This document shows, piece by piece, positions 18,985 through 28,362 of a stretch of 64,000 bases of DNA; the stretch's first letter is position 1, and each line of letters opens with the position of its first letter. The stretch is taken from contig JADJHD010000008.1 in NCBI GenBank assembly GCA_016707705.1, positions 1 to 64,000 on the forward strand, in the 5' to 3' direction. The notes under the pieces are model-generated. The model searched no databases. It had not been told where the DNA came from and saw only the letters and a program-made list of their open reading frames with translations. Both the position numbers and the translations under genes were made by a program. This DNA comes from Bacteroidales bacterium. Its GTDB lineage: Bacteria; Bacteroidota; Bacteroidia; Bacteroidales; UBA4417.

Positions 18985-18992
18985 TACATTTG
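18985..18992 (+). promoter_or_regulatory. Bacteroidota -7 element upstream of mtgA
   Basis: TACATTTG matches TAnnTTTG exactly, 45 bases before the mtgA start. No convincing -33 TTG is present at the usual distance, so strength is uncertain. Confidence 0.5.
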
Positions 18993-19037
18993 CATACCTG
19001 TAGGCAAAAATTGTTTTTCAAATAACAGTTCAAGTAC

Positions 19038-19751
19038 ATGGCAGATATTCAGCCGGAAACAAAACTTTCCACCTTTAAGAAAGTACTTCGACTGCTGAAA
19101 TGGGCGATATTGATTTTTGTTGCCTCATCCATTCTTATTACTCTCATTTTCAGGTTTATAAATCCACCCATCACTCCATTGATGATGATCAGGGTTGTGG
19201 AGCAGATTGCTGATGGCGAAAAACCGACACTCAAAAAGGACTGGGTTTCGATAGATGAGATTTCGACTAATATGAAGCTGGCAGTCATAGCTTCTGAGGA
19301 TAATAATTTCGAATCACACTTTGGCGTCGACTTCAAGGCAATTCAGAAGGCGAATAAGCTTAATCAGAAAGGGAAGAAAATCAGGGGAGCAAGCACCATA
19401 ACCCAACAAACAGCCAAAAACATATTCCTCTGGCCTGCCCGCACCTGGGTTCGTAAAGGACTTGAACTCTATTTTACCGGACTCGTCGAGGTTTTCTGGG
19501 GAAAGAAAAGAATCATGGAGGTATACCTGAATATGATCGAAATGGGTGATGGTATTTATGGTGTTGAAGCTGCATCACAGGAATATTTCCATAAGTCTGC
19601 CTCCAAACTCAGCAGATCTGAAGCTGCCGCTATTGCAGCCGTTCTGCCAAATCCACGCCGCTGGCGCCCTGATAGACCCACACCCTATATTCAAAAGAAA
19701 AAGGGATGGATTCAGTGGAACATGAATAATGTTGTCAAACCCGAATGGTAG
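19038..19751 (+). CDS. mtgA: monofunctional peptidoglycan transglycosylase
   Basis: The protein has 237 residues, the typical MtgA length. One TM lies near residues 19-40 (ILIFVASSILITLIF). The GT51 motifs follow in order: IASEDNNFESHFGVD with the catalytic Glu in the EDxxF motif, RGASTITQQTAKNIFLWP, KRIMEVYLNMIEMGDGIYG, and AAAIAAVLPNPRRW. No penicillin-binding transpeptidase domain follows, so this is the monofunctional glycosyltransferase that polymerises lipid II into glycan strands on the periplasmic side. It is divergent from the LKR gene and is followed by a long repeat-rich gap. Confidence 0.93.
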   Translation: MADIQPETKLSTFKKVLRLLKWAILIFVASSILITLIFRFINPPITPLMMIRVVEQIADGEKPTLKKDWVSIDEISTNMKLAVIASEDNNFESHFGVDFKAIQKANKLNQKGKKIRGASTITQQTAKNIFLWPARTWVRKGLELYFTGLVEVFWGKKRIMEVYLNMIEMGDGIYGVEAASQEYFHKSASKLSRSEAAAIAAVLPNPRRWRPDRPTPYIQKKKGWIQWNMNNVVKPEW

Positions 19752-19785
19752 TTTGAGTTTACGAGATGCTTTGGAAGACGAGATA

Positions 19786-19870
19786 TTTCAGATTGCGGAT
19801 TGCGGGTTTCAGATTGCGGATTGTGGGTTTCAGATTGCTGATTGCGGGTTTCGGATTGCGGGTTTGAGGA
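19786..19870. repeat. 21-bp tandem repeat array
   Basis: Three complete 21-base units (consensus TTTCAGATTGCGGATTGCGG plus G) run from 19786 to 19848 with few changes, followed by a partial unit to ~19870. The array lies 35 bases after the mtgA stop. It shares the core ATTGCGGATTGC with the 14-bp array at 12.85 kb, although the unit length differs. The first ~520 bases after mtgA contain no gene; they hold this array and the two simple-sequence tracts that follow. Confidence 0.9.
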
Positions 19871-20046
19871 CAATGGGACAAGGAGACTCTGAGACGGGGA
19901 GACAAGGAGACAATGGGATGTGTCCGCCAGTTGCCAGATGAAAATTTGAGAATGGCATGAGATGTGTTAAAGTTGAGGCTTGAAAATCGCATTGTTTAAT
20001 TGATAATATTTCACACTGAACTAATTAAATTCTTGCGGCAGATGGC

Positions 20047-20153
20047 AGATAAAAGACAAAAGTCAAAAGATAAAAGACAAAAGTCAAAAGATAAAAGTCA
20101 AAAGATAAAAGATAAAAGATAAAAGACGAGAGTCAAAAGTCAGTAGTCAAAAG
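20047..20153. repeat. A-rich 7-bp simple-sequence tract
   Basis: This stretch is built from 7-base words of the form (A/T)(T/C)AAAAG: ATAAAAG, ACAAAAG and GTCAAAA-type words repeat about 14 times with local 21-base order. No coding potential is visible. Confidence 0.85.
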
Positions 20154-20159
20154 TGGGCA

Positions 20160-20252
20160 ACTTCAAACTCCGAATCACAACTCTAAACCGTGAATTCTGA
20201 ACCTTGAACTCCGAATCTCAAACTCTGAACCCCGAACCTCAAACACTAACAA
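20160..20252. repeat. degenerate AACTCYGAAYC tract
   Basis: Between the A-rich tract and the DUF4476 gene, the sequence repeats a loose 12-13-base theme around AACTCCGAATC, AACTCTGAACC and CGAACCTCAAAC. It ends about 20 bases before the start codon, so it probably forms part of the untranslated leader or promoter region of the next gene. Confidence 0.7.
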
Positions 20253-20274
20253 CTAAATACTAACAACTTACAGA

Positions 20275-21279
20275 ATGAAAAAAGCACTACTACTGCCGAT
20301 CCTACTGCTTACAGTCATTGCATTAAAGGCACAGAACTCCAACCTGATATTCTTTACAGAACAGGGAGAAAGATTCTCAATCGTATTGAATGGGATTTTA
20401 CAGAATGAAACACCCGCCACTAATATCAAGGTGACTGACCTTCCGGCACCTAATTATAAGCTGAAGGTAATTTTTGAAGATCAGAAGATCCCGGATATTG
20501 ACAAAAACCTGTTTTTCAATCAGGGAAATGAAACCAGCTTTGCAATCCGTAAAAACAACAAGAATCAGTATGTTGTGCGTTTACTGAATGAAATTCCAAT
20601 TGAAGAGGCTCCCCGACCAGTTGCCACACAGTCAATAATTGTTTATCATCCTGAACCAATCAGGACTACTACAACAACCACAACTACCATCAATAATCCA
20701 GGTGGTGCCGGTATTGGTTTAAATGTCAATGATGGTGCAGGTGGGACCAATATGAACATTAATCTGAATATGGGTGGAATCGGAACTCAGACAACCACAA
20801 CGACCACCACAACGAGCAGTTCATCAGAGTCATATTCCGAAAGTAACGGATATCGTGAAGGTGGCCGTAATGATGATCGTGAATACCGGGGTGAAGGACG
20901 AAATGATGATCGCGAGCATCGCCATGGTGAAAGAGACGACAGGCGCTATGTAATGGAAGGATACAATGGCACTTATGGATGCCCTTACCCAATGTCACCC
21001 GCTGATTTCAATCAGGCTAAGCAGTCCATTAAGTCAAAGTCATTCGAAGATAGCAAACTTACCATTGCCAAGCAGATTATAAACACCAACTGTCTGCTGA
21101 GTAGTCAGGTAAAGGAAATTATGCTGATATTCTCATTCGAGGATACCAGGCTTGAACTAGCCAAATTTGCATATGGCTATACCCTGGATATCGGTAACTA
21201 TTATAAAGTGAATGATGCCTTTACCTTCGAATCATCCATTGATGATCTGAACGATTATATCGCCGGATTCAGGAGGTAG
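20275..21279 (+). CDS. secreted DUF4476 protein
   Basis: The protein has 334 residues. A signal peptide covers residues 1-20 (ALLLPILLLTVIALKAQ). The N-terminal ~110 residues are a beta-rich domain. A low-complexity middle follows: Thr runs (TTTTTTTI), Gly/Asn stretches, and an Arg/Asp/Glu-rich repeat (GRNDDREYRGEGRNDDREHR). The C-terminal ~95 residues are the DUF4476 domain (CPYPMSPADFNQAKQSIKS ... LEDAR-like helices ... IDDLNDYIAGFRR). The family is common in Bacteroidota and has no established function. The charged repeat may be a flexible spacer or surface-binding segment. A clear terminator follows. Confidence 0.82.
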   Translation: MKKALLLPILLLTVIALKAQNSNLIFFTEQGERFSIVLNGILQNETPATNIKVTDLPAPNYKLKVIFEDQKIPDIDKNLFFNQGNETSFAIRKNNKNQYVVRLLNEIPIEEAPRPVATQSIIVYHPEPIRTTTTTTTTINNPGGAGIGLNVNDGAGGTNMNINLNMGGIGTQTTTTTTTTSSSSESYSESNGYREGGRNDDREYRGEGRNDDREHRHGERDDRRYVMEGYNGTYGCPYPMSPADFNQAKQSIKSKSFEDSKLTIAKQIINTNCLLSSQVKEIMLIFSFEDTRLELAKFAYGYTLDIGNYYKVNDAFTFESSIDDLNDYIAGFRR

Positions 21280-21300
21280 TTTCCTGATAAACCAAAAAAA

Positions 21301-21345
21301 AAGCCCTGGACCTACCGGTAAAATGGAGAGTTCAGGGCTTTTTTG
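21301..21345. terminator. bidirectional terminator
   Basis: AAGCCCTG and CAGGGCTT form a perfect 8-bp stem, with an A run on the left and a T run on the right. It separates the convergent DUF4476 and DUF58 genes and should serve both. Confidence 0.8.
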
Positions 21346-21358
21346 TTATTATCAATTA

Positions 21359-22294
21359 CTAATACATTCTTTGTCGCTTAAGTAAATATGGAAGCAGTAC
21401 ATGCTCAAACCCTTTATTGATATCAGCCTCAATGAAATCAATGCTGTACTGTGCACATTTCAACTTGAGCTTCTGATAAAACTCACCCATCGATTCAAGA
21501 TATTTCAGTTTCACATCTGCCGGACTCACTTTGATCTCCTCCCCTGATTCCATATCAATGAAACGATGTGGACGGTTTTCAAATTCAAAATCGAGCTCCT
21601 TCGATTTATCCACTACATGAAAAAGCAGAACCTCATGTTTGTTGTATCGTAAGTGCTGCAGGGCGTCAAACAAAGCTGAATCTTCCAGGGAGGTATCAAA
21701 CATATCGGAAAACACAACTACCAATGAACGCTTATGAATGTTCTCCGCTATGAAATGAAGTGCATCTGTAACATTGGATCCCTTCTTGCTTTCAGGTGGC
21801 AAGGGTGTAAGCAGTTTCTCCAGTTCGCTGAAAAGGTATTTATGGTGAACTGAATTGGAACGGGATGGAGTGTGAAGCTCCATTTCCTTCCCAAAGAGGC
21901 TCAAACCAACAGCGTCCCTTTGTTTTCGGAGCATATACATCATAGAAGCAGCTGCATATACTGAAAAGAAAGCTTTATTGGGATGTTCAAAATCAACTTT
22001 ATCACGAACCGGAAAATACATGGATGAAGAGTTGTCAATCACAATCTGGCAACGCAGATTGGTCTCCTCCTCATACCTTTTTACATACATGCGGTCGGTT
22101 CTGCCAAAGAGTTTCCAATCGATGTGACGCGTAGGCTCACCGGGATTATAGAGTCGGTGTTCAGAGAATTCTACAGAGAAACCATGAAAGGGACTTTTGT
22201 GCAGTCCGACTATGAACCCTTCAACAACCTGCCTGGCCAGAAACTCAAGGTTTCCGAAGCGATCAAGTCTGGTTTGTTCAAGGTTATTTTCCAT
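21359..22294 (-). CDS. DUF58 domain protein
   Basis: The protein has 311 residues and no TM segment. It carries the DUF58 signature RLYNPGEPTRHIDWKLFGRTDRMYVKRYEEE, seen here as RHIDWKLFGRTDRMYVKRYE, and a vWA-like metal-site motif VIDNSSSMYFP. DUF58 proteins are usually found next to a MoxR ATPase and vWA/BatA genes; none is adjacent here, so this copy is separated from its normal partners. The function is unsettled, but the context elsewhere suggests a role in envelope or stress-related protein assembly. Confidence 0.85.
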   Translation of the reverse strand: MENNLEQTRLDRFGNLEFLARQVVEGFIVGLHKSPFHGFSVEFSEHRLYNPGEPTRHIDWKLFGRTDRMYVKRYEEETNLRCQIVIDNSSSMYFPVRDKVDFEHPNKAFFSVYAAASMMYMLRKQRDAVGLSLFGKEMELHTPSRSNSVHHKYLFSELEKLLTPLPPESKKGSNVTDALHFIAENIHKRSLVVVFSDMFDTSLEDSALFDALQHLRYNKHEVLLFHVVDKSKELDFEFENRPHRFIDMESGEEIKVSPADVKLKYLESMGEFYQKLKLKCAQYSIDFIEADINKGFEHVLLPYLLKRQRMY

Positions 22295-22540
22295 GGAAGG
22301 AAAGGTTTATTTAATACTGTACTTTTCGAAATTATTCCCTTGAGTCATTTCAAATCAAGAGCTGATACACTATTGATTAACTAATACTTCATTAGCCTAA
22401 ATGAAAATTGAAAGAGTACCACACAGGAAACTGAAGCTTAACAAGCAATACAGCATCCTCCGATACTTTTTCAATTCTCAGCTTTGGGAATACTTCTGAT
22501 AAAAACTCAAAAATCAATTCCCTGAATAACAGAATGAAGC

Positions 22541-22858
22541 TTAGAAAAGCTTTTCCAGTTTACCAACCAGAACACTTTTGGGAACAGCACCAACTTGCTT
22601 GTCAGCTATCTCGCCATTCTTAAGGAAAAGGATGGTGGGGATATTCCTTACTCCATATTTACTGGTAACTCCGGGGTTGTTGTCAACATCCAATTTCCCA
22701 ATAACAGCTTTTCCTTCATATTCCTTGGCCATTTCTTCAATGATTGGCCCAACCATGCGGCAAGGACCACACCATTCTGCCCATAAGTCTACAATAACCG
22801 GCTTATCTGATTTGAGTGCCAGTTCCTCAAAGTTGCTGTCGTTGAATTCTAAAGCCAT
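22541..22858 (-). CDS. trxA: thioredoxin
   Basis: The protein has 105 residues, normal for thioredoxin 1. The redox centre WCGPC is in VDLWAEWCGPCRMVGPI, and the cis-Pro loop is RNIPTILFLKNGE. No signal peptide is present, so it acts in the cytoplasm as a disulfide reductase. It has a likely promoter directly upstream and stands as a single gene between dnaE and the DUF58 gene. The ~245 bases between it and DUF58 hold nothing I can identify. Confidence 0.95.
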   Translation of the reverse strand: MALEFNDSNFEELALKSDKPVIVDLWAEWCGPCRMVGPIIEEMAKEYEGKAVIGKLDVDNNPGVTSKYGVRNIPTILFLKNGEIADKQVGAVPKSVLVGKLEKLF

Positions 22859-22896
22859 GATATAATTGATTATTTGTTTGTGTTATAATTCTAGGA

Positions 22897-22904
22897 CAAA
22901 AGTA
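22897..22904 (-). promoter_or_regulatory. -7 element of trxA
   Basis: On the minus strand TACTTTTG matches TAnnTTTG exactly, about 40 bases upstream of the trxA start. No -33 TTG was found at the expected place. Confidence 0.5.
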
Positions 22905-23081
22905 ATATTTCTCTCTGCTTTTATTTCGAAAATTCTCATTAAAAATAATAGTTTTCAACTCTGATAAGTTGACAAAATGAGACATCAAAACTTGAAAACA
23001 GATATCACTTTAGCTTTTTCGATTTTGAATAATGGCAGCCAGTCGGGAGAGAGGATCAAAAATCACGGAACTCATTATCTA

Positions 23082-26000
23082 TCAAGAAATAACTTTCACT
23101 GCTATTCCACCCAGTTTCTTCAATTCCCTAACAGCAACAGAGCACTGAACCTTGAATTTACCGGTATGCATATCAACCTTGTAGTTTTCATCAAGATCAA
23201 CGATACTGATCTTAATCCTGCAATCACCCTTATGGGTCTTGATTACCTTAACCATCTCCTTCATAAGTGGCTCAGAGAGATTGACCAAAGGCAACTGTAT
23301 ATATAACTGCTTAGCCATTTTATCCATCGCTTCAGCCAAAAGACTCATCGAGGTAATTTTGAGTTCCGGTGTGTCAACCTTGCCCCATCTATTTTGAACT
23401 TTAGCCCTCACCATCAATGATTTATCCTCTTCAAGCAAATGTTTCAGTTTCAGATAATCTTCTCCAAACAAGGCGAATTCTACCTGATCCTCAAAATCTT
23501 CAAGTGTAAATCGTCCATATGCATTGCCATTTTTCGCAGTTTCATGCCTCACTTTTGAAACAATACCGGCAAAAATAAATTCCTTTGCTCCGGCTGTGAA
23601 AAGACTATCCTTTGCCTTTTTGATGGAAGAATTACAGAAAGCATCAACCTCCTCACGATAATCATCAAGAGGATGCCCTGTTATAAAAAAACCTGCTACT
23701 GACTTCTCTCTTTTAAGTTTTTCAAGGTTCGACCAGGGCTCGCAGAAAGGAATTTTGGGATCAGGAACATCTGCATGTCCAATATCTCCAAATAGAGATT
23801 GCTGCGAACTGGATTGATTAGCCTGAAAAGTATTGCCAAAGCGAATAAGCTTTTCAATGAAAGTGGCATCTTCGTTTGAATCCTGGGCAAAAAACTGAGC
23901 ACGGTGCATTCCTTCAAAACTATCGAAACCACCTGCCTGAGCAAGGGATTCAAAGGTGCTTTTGTTTACCGTTCGGAGATTAACCCTTTTTACAAACTCA
24001 AAAATGCTGGTAAAGATTCCATTTTCGGCACGCTCCTGAATCATGGATTCAGCCGCAGCCTCCCCCACTCCTTTCACAGCCATGAGTCCGAAGCGGATTT
24101 CCCCATTTTTGTTTACAGTGAAATTCAGGAAAGACTCATTAACATCCGGACCTAAAACCTTCAATCCCATGCGCTTGCATTCATCGAGGTAGAAAGTTAC
24201 TTTTTCAAGGTTATTCAGGTTGCTGGTAAGCAGTGCTGCCATGTATTCGGCAGGATAATGCACTTTCAGGAAAGCCGTTTGATAGGCCACCAGTGCATAG
24301 CAGGTAGAATGTGACTTATTGAAGGCATAGGAAGCGAAATCTTCCCAATCGGTCCATATCTTATTCAGTTTTGCTTCGGGATGCCCCCTTTCAACACCTC
24401 CGGCAATGAATTCAGGTTTCAGTTTATCCAGCTTCTCCCTGATTTTTTTACCCATTGCCTTGCGGAGTTCATCGGCTCTGCCCTTGCTGAAGCCTGCAAC
24501 CTGCTGCGAAAGCAACATAACCTGCTCCTGATAGACAGTGATTCCGTATGTCTCCCTCAGAACCTCCTCCATTGCCGGAAGATCGTATTGAATGGCTTCC
24601 TTACCATGTTTGCGGCCGATGTAGTTCGGGATATATTTCATCGGGCCCGGACGGAATAGCGCATTCATGGCAATCAGGTCCTCAAACTTATCGGGCTTGA
24701 GCTGTTTCAGCCATTGCTGCATTCCATCACTTTCAAACTGAAAAGTCCCGTTGGTTTCAGCCCTCTGATAGAGTCCAAAAGTTTCGGCATCATCCAGCGG
24801 CATTGAATCCAGATCAATTTTCACCCCATGGTTCTGTTCAATCAGGGCAAGTGCATCTTTCAGGATTGTGAGGTTCTTAAGTCCCAGGAAGTCCATCTTG
24901 ATAACACCGGCCTCCTCAATACTATTCCCTTCAATCTGGGTGACCCACAAAGGAGAATCCTTGGCTGTGCATACAGGAATCAATTCCGTTAAATCATAGG
25001 GGGCAATAATTACTCCGGCAGCATGTATTCCGGTATTCCTGACAGAACCCTCAAGTACTTCAGCCTCGTGTAAAACCTTTCTTTGAAGCTTCAGACTGGC
25101 GTCCTCACCTTCATATTTATATATTTCCCTGATCTTGCGCACATTTTCCAGATCATCGCCCCCCAGTCCATCCTTCTCTTCAAGGGATTTTTCACCTTCT
25201 TTTGTGGTAAGGGGTGCCTGAAGAACTCTTTTAAGGGAAATTCCCGGCTTCTCAGGTACAAGTTTGGTAAGGCTTGTACTGAGTCCGAGATCCAGTTCAA
25301 GAACACGGGCAACGTCCTTAATACTCAATCGTGCGGCCATAGTGCCAAAGGTCACAATCTGGGCAACCTGGTTCTGACCGTATTTTTCAACCACATAATC
25401 GATAACCTTCTGCCTTCCATGATCATCGAAGTCAGTATCGATATCAGGCATGCTGATACGTTCCGGATTGAGAAAACGCTCAAACAGAAGGTCATACTTA
25501 AGCGGGTCAATATTTGTAATGCCGATGCAGTAGGCAACTACAGAACCTGCTGCTGATCCTCGTCCGGGACCAATATAAACACCCATCTCCCGGCCCGACC
25601 TGATAAAATCGCTTACAATCAGGAAGTAACCGGCGAAACCCATATCATGAATGGTCCTGAGTTCGAAATCAATACGCTCCTGCACTTCCGGGCTTATGGA
25701 TCCATATCTGGCCTGAGCTCCCAGATAAGTGATATGTTTCAAGTATTCCCACTGGTTTCTGACATCTGCGGTAATGATCTTTTTTCCGCTATCAACAGCC
25801 GTGGTGTGCAATTGGAATTTATCAGGAACAGGAAAATTCGGCAGAAGGATATCCTTAGTAAGTTTCAGTACCTCAACCTTTCCAACAATTTCATTTGTAT
25901 TGTCGAGAGCCTCTGGAAGATCAGCAAACAGCTCTCCCATTTCTGAGGTTTTCTTCAGATAAAACTGATCATTATAAAAAGCAAAACGCCTTCCCTTAAC

Positions 26001-26753
26001 GAAGGCATCGTCATCGCCATAATCACGGAATGAAGGTGTGGACTGCTTTTCACCGGTATTGATGCAAAGGAGGATATCATGGGCATTGAAGTCAGCCTGT
26101 TCAACGTAATGAGAGTCATTGCTGGCAATCATCTTCACATTGTACTTTTTGGCAAACCTCTGCAATACTTCATTTACGGTATCCTGATCAGGAATATGGT
26201 GTCTCTGCAGCTCAACATAATAATCTTCACCAAAGAGGTCAAGCCACCACTTAAAGGCTTTTTCGCCCTCAGCTTCACCCTTGCGCATGATGGTCCGGGG
26301 GACATCAGCAGCCAGACAGCAGGTAGTAGCAATCAAACCCTTGTGATATCTGACAATCAACTCCTTATCAATGCGGGGATACTTACTGTAAAGACCTTCT
26401 ATGTACCCTAAGGAACAAAGTTTAACCAGATTGGAATAACCTTCAGCATTTTTGGCAAGAAGAAGCTGATGCCGGCGATCGTCGCGTTCACCACCACCGA
26501 ATTTCTTGCGGTGACGATCTTCAACAACATAGAACTCGCAACCAACTATGGGCTTGATAATTGTTTGTCCGTTCTTATTGTACTTTTCAGCTTCCTTAAC
26601 AAACTGAAACACTCCAAACATATTTCCATGATCTGTTATGGCAAGGCCTGGCATTTTATCAGCCACCGCCTTTTTAAACATAGAAGAAATCTCAGCTGCC
26701 CCGTCGAGCAGTGAATATTGGGAATGTACGTGTAAATGACTGAAAGATGGCAT
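23082..26753 (-). CDS. dnaE: DNA polymerase III alpha subunit
   Basis: The protein has 1223 residues from ATG 26753; a TTG 18 bases upstream gives an unnatural extension before MPSFSHLHVHSQYSLLDGA, the start of the PHP domain. The catalytic centre of the C-family polymerase is seen in GPGRGSAAGSVVAYCIGI and PDIDTDFDDHGR. Further family landmarks are FRPGPMKYIPNYIGRKHG, YQEQVM and SYAFNKSHSTCYALVAYQT. The C-terminal third has tandem helix-hairpin-helix and OB-fold regions (EFIFAGIVSKVRHETAKNG). Length and domain order are standard for the replicative DnaE1 type. Confidence 0.96.
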   Translation of the reverse strand: MPSFSHLHVHSQYSLLDGAAEISSMFKKAVADKMPGLAITDHGNMFGVFQFVKEAEKYNKNGQTIIKPIVGCEFYVVEDRHRKKFGGGERDDRRHQLLLAKNAEGYSNLVKLCSLGYIEGLYSKYPRIDKELIVRYHKGLIATTCCLAADVPRTIMRKGEAEGEKAFKWWLDLFGEDYYVELQRHHIPDQDTVNEVLQRFAKKYNVKMIASNDSHYVEQADFNAHDILLCINTGEKQSTPSFRDYGDDDAFVKGRRFAFYNDQFYLKKTSEMGELFADLPEALDNTNEIVGKVEVLKLTKDILLPNFPVPDKFQLHTTAVDSGKKIITADVRNQWEYLKHITYLGAQARYGSISPEVQERIDFELRTIHDMGFAGYFLIVSDFIRSGREMGVYIGPGRGSAAGSVVAYCIGITNIDPLKYDLLFERFLNPERISMPDIDTDFDDHGRQKVIDYVVEKYGQNQVAQIVTFGTMAARLSIKDVARVLELDLGLSTSLTKLVPEKPGISLKRVLQAPLTTKEGEKSLEEKDGLGGDDLENVRKIREIYKYEGEDASLKLQRKVLHEAEVLEGSVRNTGIHAAGVIIAPYDLTELIPVCTAKDSPLWVTQIEGNSIEEAGVIKMDFLGLKNLTILKDALALIEQNHGVKIDLDSMPLDDAETFGLYQRAETNGTFQFESDGMQQWLKQLKPDKFEDLIAMNALFRPGPMKYIPNYIGRKHGKEAIQYDLPAMEEVLRETYGITVYQEQVMLLSQQVAGFSKGRADELRKAMGKKIREKLDKLKPEFIAGGVERGHPEAKLNKIWTDWEDFASYAFNKSHSTCYALVAYQTAFLKVHYPAEYMAALLTSNLNNLEKVTFYLDECKRMGLKVLGPDVNESFLNFTVNKNGEIRFGLMAVKGVGEAAAESMIQERAENGIFTSIFEFVKRVNLRTVNKSTFESLAQAGGFDSFEGMHRAQFFAQDSNEDATFIEKLIRFGNTFQANQSSSQQSLFGDIGHADVPDPKIPFCEPWSNLEKLKREKSVAGFFITGHPLDDYREEVDAFCNSSIKKAKDSLFTAGAKEFIFAGIVSKVRHETAKNGNAYGRFTLEDFEDQVEFALFGEDYLKLKHLLEEDKSLMVRAKVQNRWGKVDTPELKITSMSLLAEAMDKMAKQLYIQLPLVNLSEPLMKEMVKVIKTHKGDCRIKISIVDLDENYKVDMHTGKFKVQCSVAVRELKKLGGIAVKVIS

Positions 26754-26957
26754 TGGGTAACTGTGTATCAACTATTTGCGAAGATCCTCTCCGGTTAGCT
26801 AAATTACCGAAAATGAAAGGGCAAGAAGGGATTGTTGAAAACTTACCAATTACTTTTTTGTGCAACTGCCAGTAGACTCGTTTTAACCAAGTTGCATGCA
26901 TTTTCAAAAAAATGAAGGAAATTGGTTATAGATTTAGTTCTCTGAATTTCGAATTTT

Positions 26958-26965
26958 TATCTTTG
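26958..26965 (+). promoter_or_regulatory. -7 element upstream of the 27044 gene
   Basis: TATCTTTG matches TAnnTTTG. It lies inside the longest possible reading frame (from 26912), which supports placing the true start downstream at 27044. The -33 element is not obvious. Confidence 0.45.
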
Positions 26966-27043
26966 AGCGAAAACAGAACAAGAATATCATCCTATAAAAT
27001 CCAGAGAATTTCTTTAACTATCAATATTCAATTCTATCAAAAA

Positions 27044-28288
27044 ATGAAGAAACCAAAAGAGATAATGAGCTTCACAACTAGTTTAAAAATTCTCAGGTAT
27101 TGCATTTTAATAAGCATGTCAATTTTTTCACCAGCTCTTTGGGCTCAAATTACCTGGGAACCAGGATACATAGTTGATATTAGCGGAAAAAGAACTGATT
27201 GTCAGATTCTCTACAAGGACTGGATGAAGAATCCAAGGACAGTTGAATATAAGCTTGCTGGTGAAAAGGAAACAAGGAAGGCAACAACCGCTGACCTGCT
27301 GGAATTTGGAGTCACTGGAAAATGCTTGTTCAAATCGGCTACAGTTAGCATCGATTTATCATCCAACAACCCTTCCTATGCAGGAATGAAATGGGATCCG
27401 GAATGGAACGTAATGAATCTCTTTTTAAAAGTTCTCATCGAAGGTAAAGCATCCCTCTATTACTACCAGGATTCCCAGATAAAGCGGTTTTACTATTCAC
27501 TTGAAGGAGACTCGATTATTCCATTGATATACCATCCTTATGTAACTGAACGGGAAAATTCCAGATACCTTCTTGTAAATGAATCATTCAAGCAACAACT
27601 CTTAACATCTTTGAATTGTAATGGCTTGGAATTCAACTATTTTGAAACTCTGAAGTACACCGCAAAATCCATGATTCAATACTTTTCTGACTATAATAAT
27701 TGTGTGCATTCGGAAGTTAAAAAATACAAGAGTCCAGGAAAAGGATACCTGCATCTCAAAGTAACTGCCGGTTGCAACAACTCCTATTTCAGCGTATACA
27801 ACTCTCGTATATCTACTAAAGTAATATTATTCGACCCCAAAATCATTCCTTCAGGAGGTTTGGAAGCAGAATACCTCTTCCCTTTCCTGCGAAATAAATG
27901 GAGCATGGTGCTTGCGCCTGTGTATGAAAAATTTGAAAGTACAGCCACTGCAACAATCTATAATTTGAAGGTAACCTACCAGAATATTGAACTGCCAATA
28001 GGCCTTCGTTACAGCATGTACCTGCGGAATACTCCCCTGCGCTTCTTTTTAGATGCATGGTTTGTACCTGGATTTATGCTTGATTTCAATTCTGAGTTTC
28101 AATACGGTCCTTATGGAAAACTGCAAATACTTGATGGAAATAACTATGCATTGGGAGCCGGTATTGAATGGGGCCGATTCAGTTTTAACTATCGATTTTA
28201 CGCACCAAAAGATATTTTGAGAAACTATGCGTTCTGGTCTAATCACTACAATAGAATCAGCTTTGCATTGGGATACAGGATTTATTGA
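27044..28288 (+). CDS. secreted protein, predicted outer-membrane barrel
   Basis: The protein has 414 residues from ATG 27044; ATG 27065 is equally possible. A signal peptide ends near SPALWAQ. The N-terminal half (residues ~35-200) is not a family I recognise by name, but the opening GYIVDISGKRTDCQILYKDW resembles leading segments of Bacteroidota proteins annotated only as hypothetical. The C-terminal ~200 residues are amphipathic strands ending in an aromatic residue pattern (FSFNYRFYAPKD ... ISFALGYRIY), as in PorT-like outer-membrane barrels. It is divergent from dnaE. No function is proposed. Confidence 0.7.
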   Translation: MKKPKEIMSFTTSLKILRYCILISMSIFSPALWAQITWEPGYIVDISGKRTDCQILYKDWMKNPRTVEYKLAGEKETRKATTADLLEFGVTGKCLFKSATVSIDLSSNNPSYAGMKWDPEWNVMNLFLKVLIEGKASLYYYQDSQIKRFYYSLEGDSIIPLIYHPYVTERENSRYLLVNESFKQQLLTSLNCNGLEFNYFETLKYTAKSMIQYFSDYNNCVHSEVKKYKSPGKGYLHLKVTAGCNNSYFSVYNSRISTKVILFDPKIIPSGGLEAEYLFPFLRNKWSMVLAPVYEKFESTATATIYNLKVTYQNIELPIGLRYSMYLRNTPLRFFLDAWFVPGFMLDFNSEFQYGPYGKLQILDGNNYALGAGIEWGRFSFNYRFYAPKDILRNYAFWSNHYNRISFALGYRIY

Positions 28289-28305
28289 GATAATAAAAAT
28301 GAAAA

Positions 28306-28336
28306 AGGCCGGGTAATGCAATTGCACCCCCGGCCT
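28306..28336 (-). terminator. convergent hairpin terminator
   Basis: AGGCCGGG pairs with CCCGGCCT, and the loop holds the palindrome TGCAATTGCA. A run of five A on the left gives a T run on the minus strand, so it mainly serves the 28363-29097 gene. Confidence 0.7.
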
Positions 28337-28362
28337 GACCCAAACTAACAATTAATACACCG

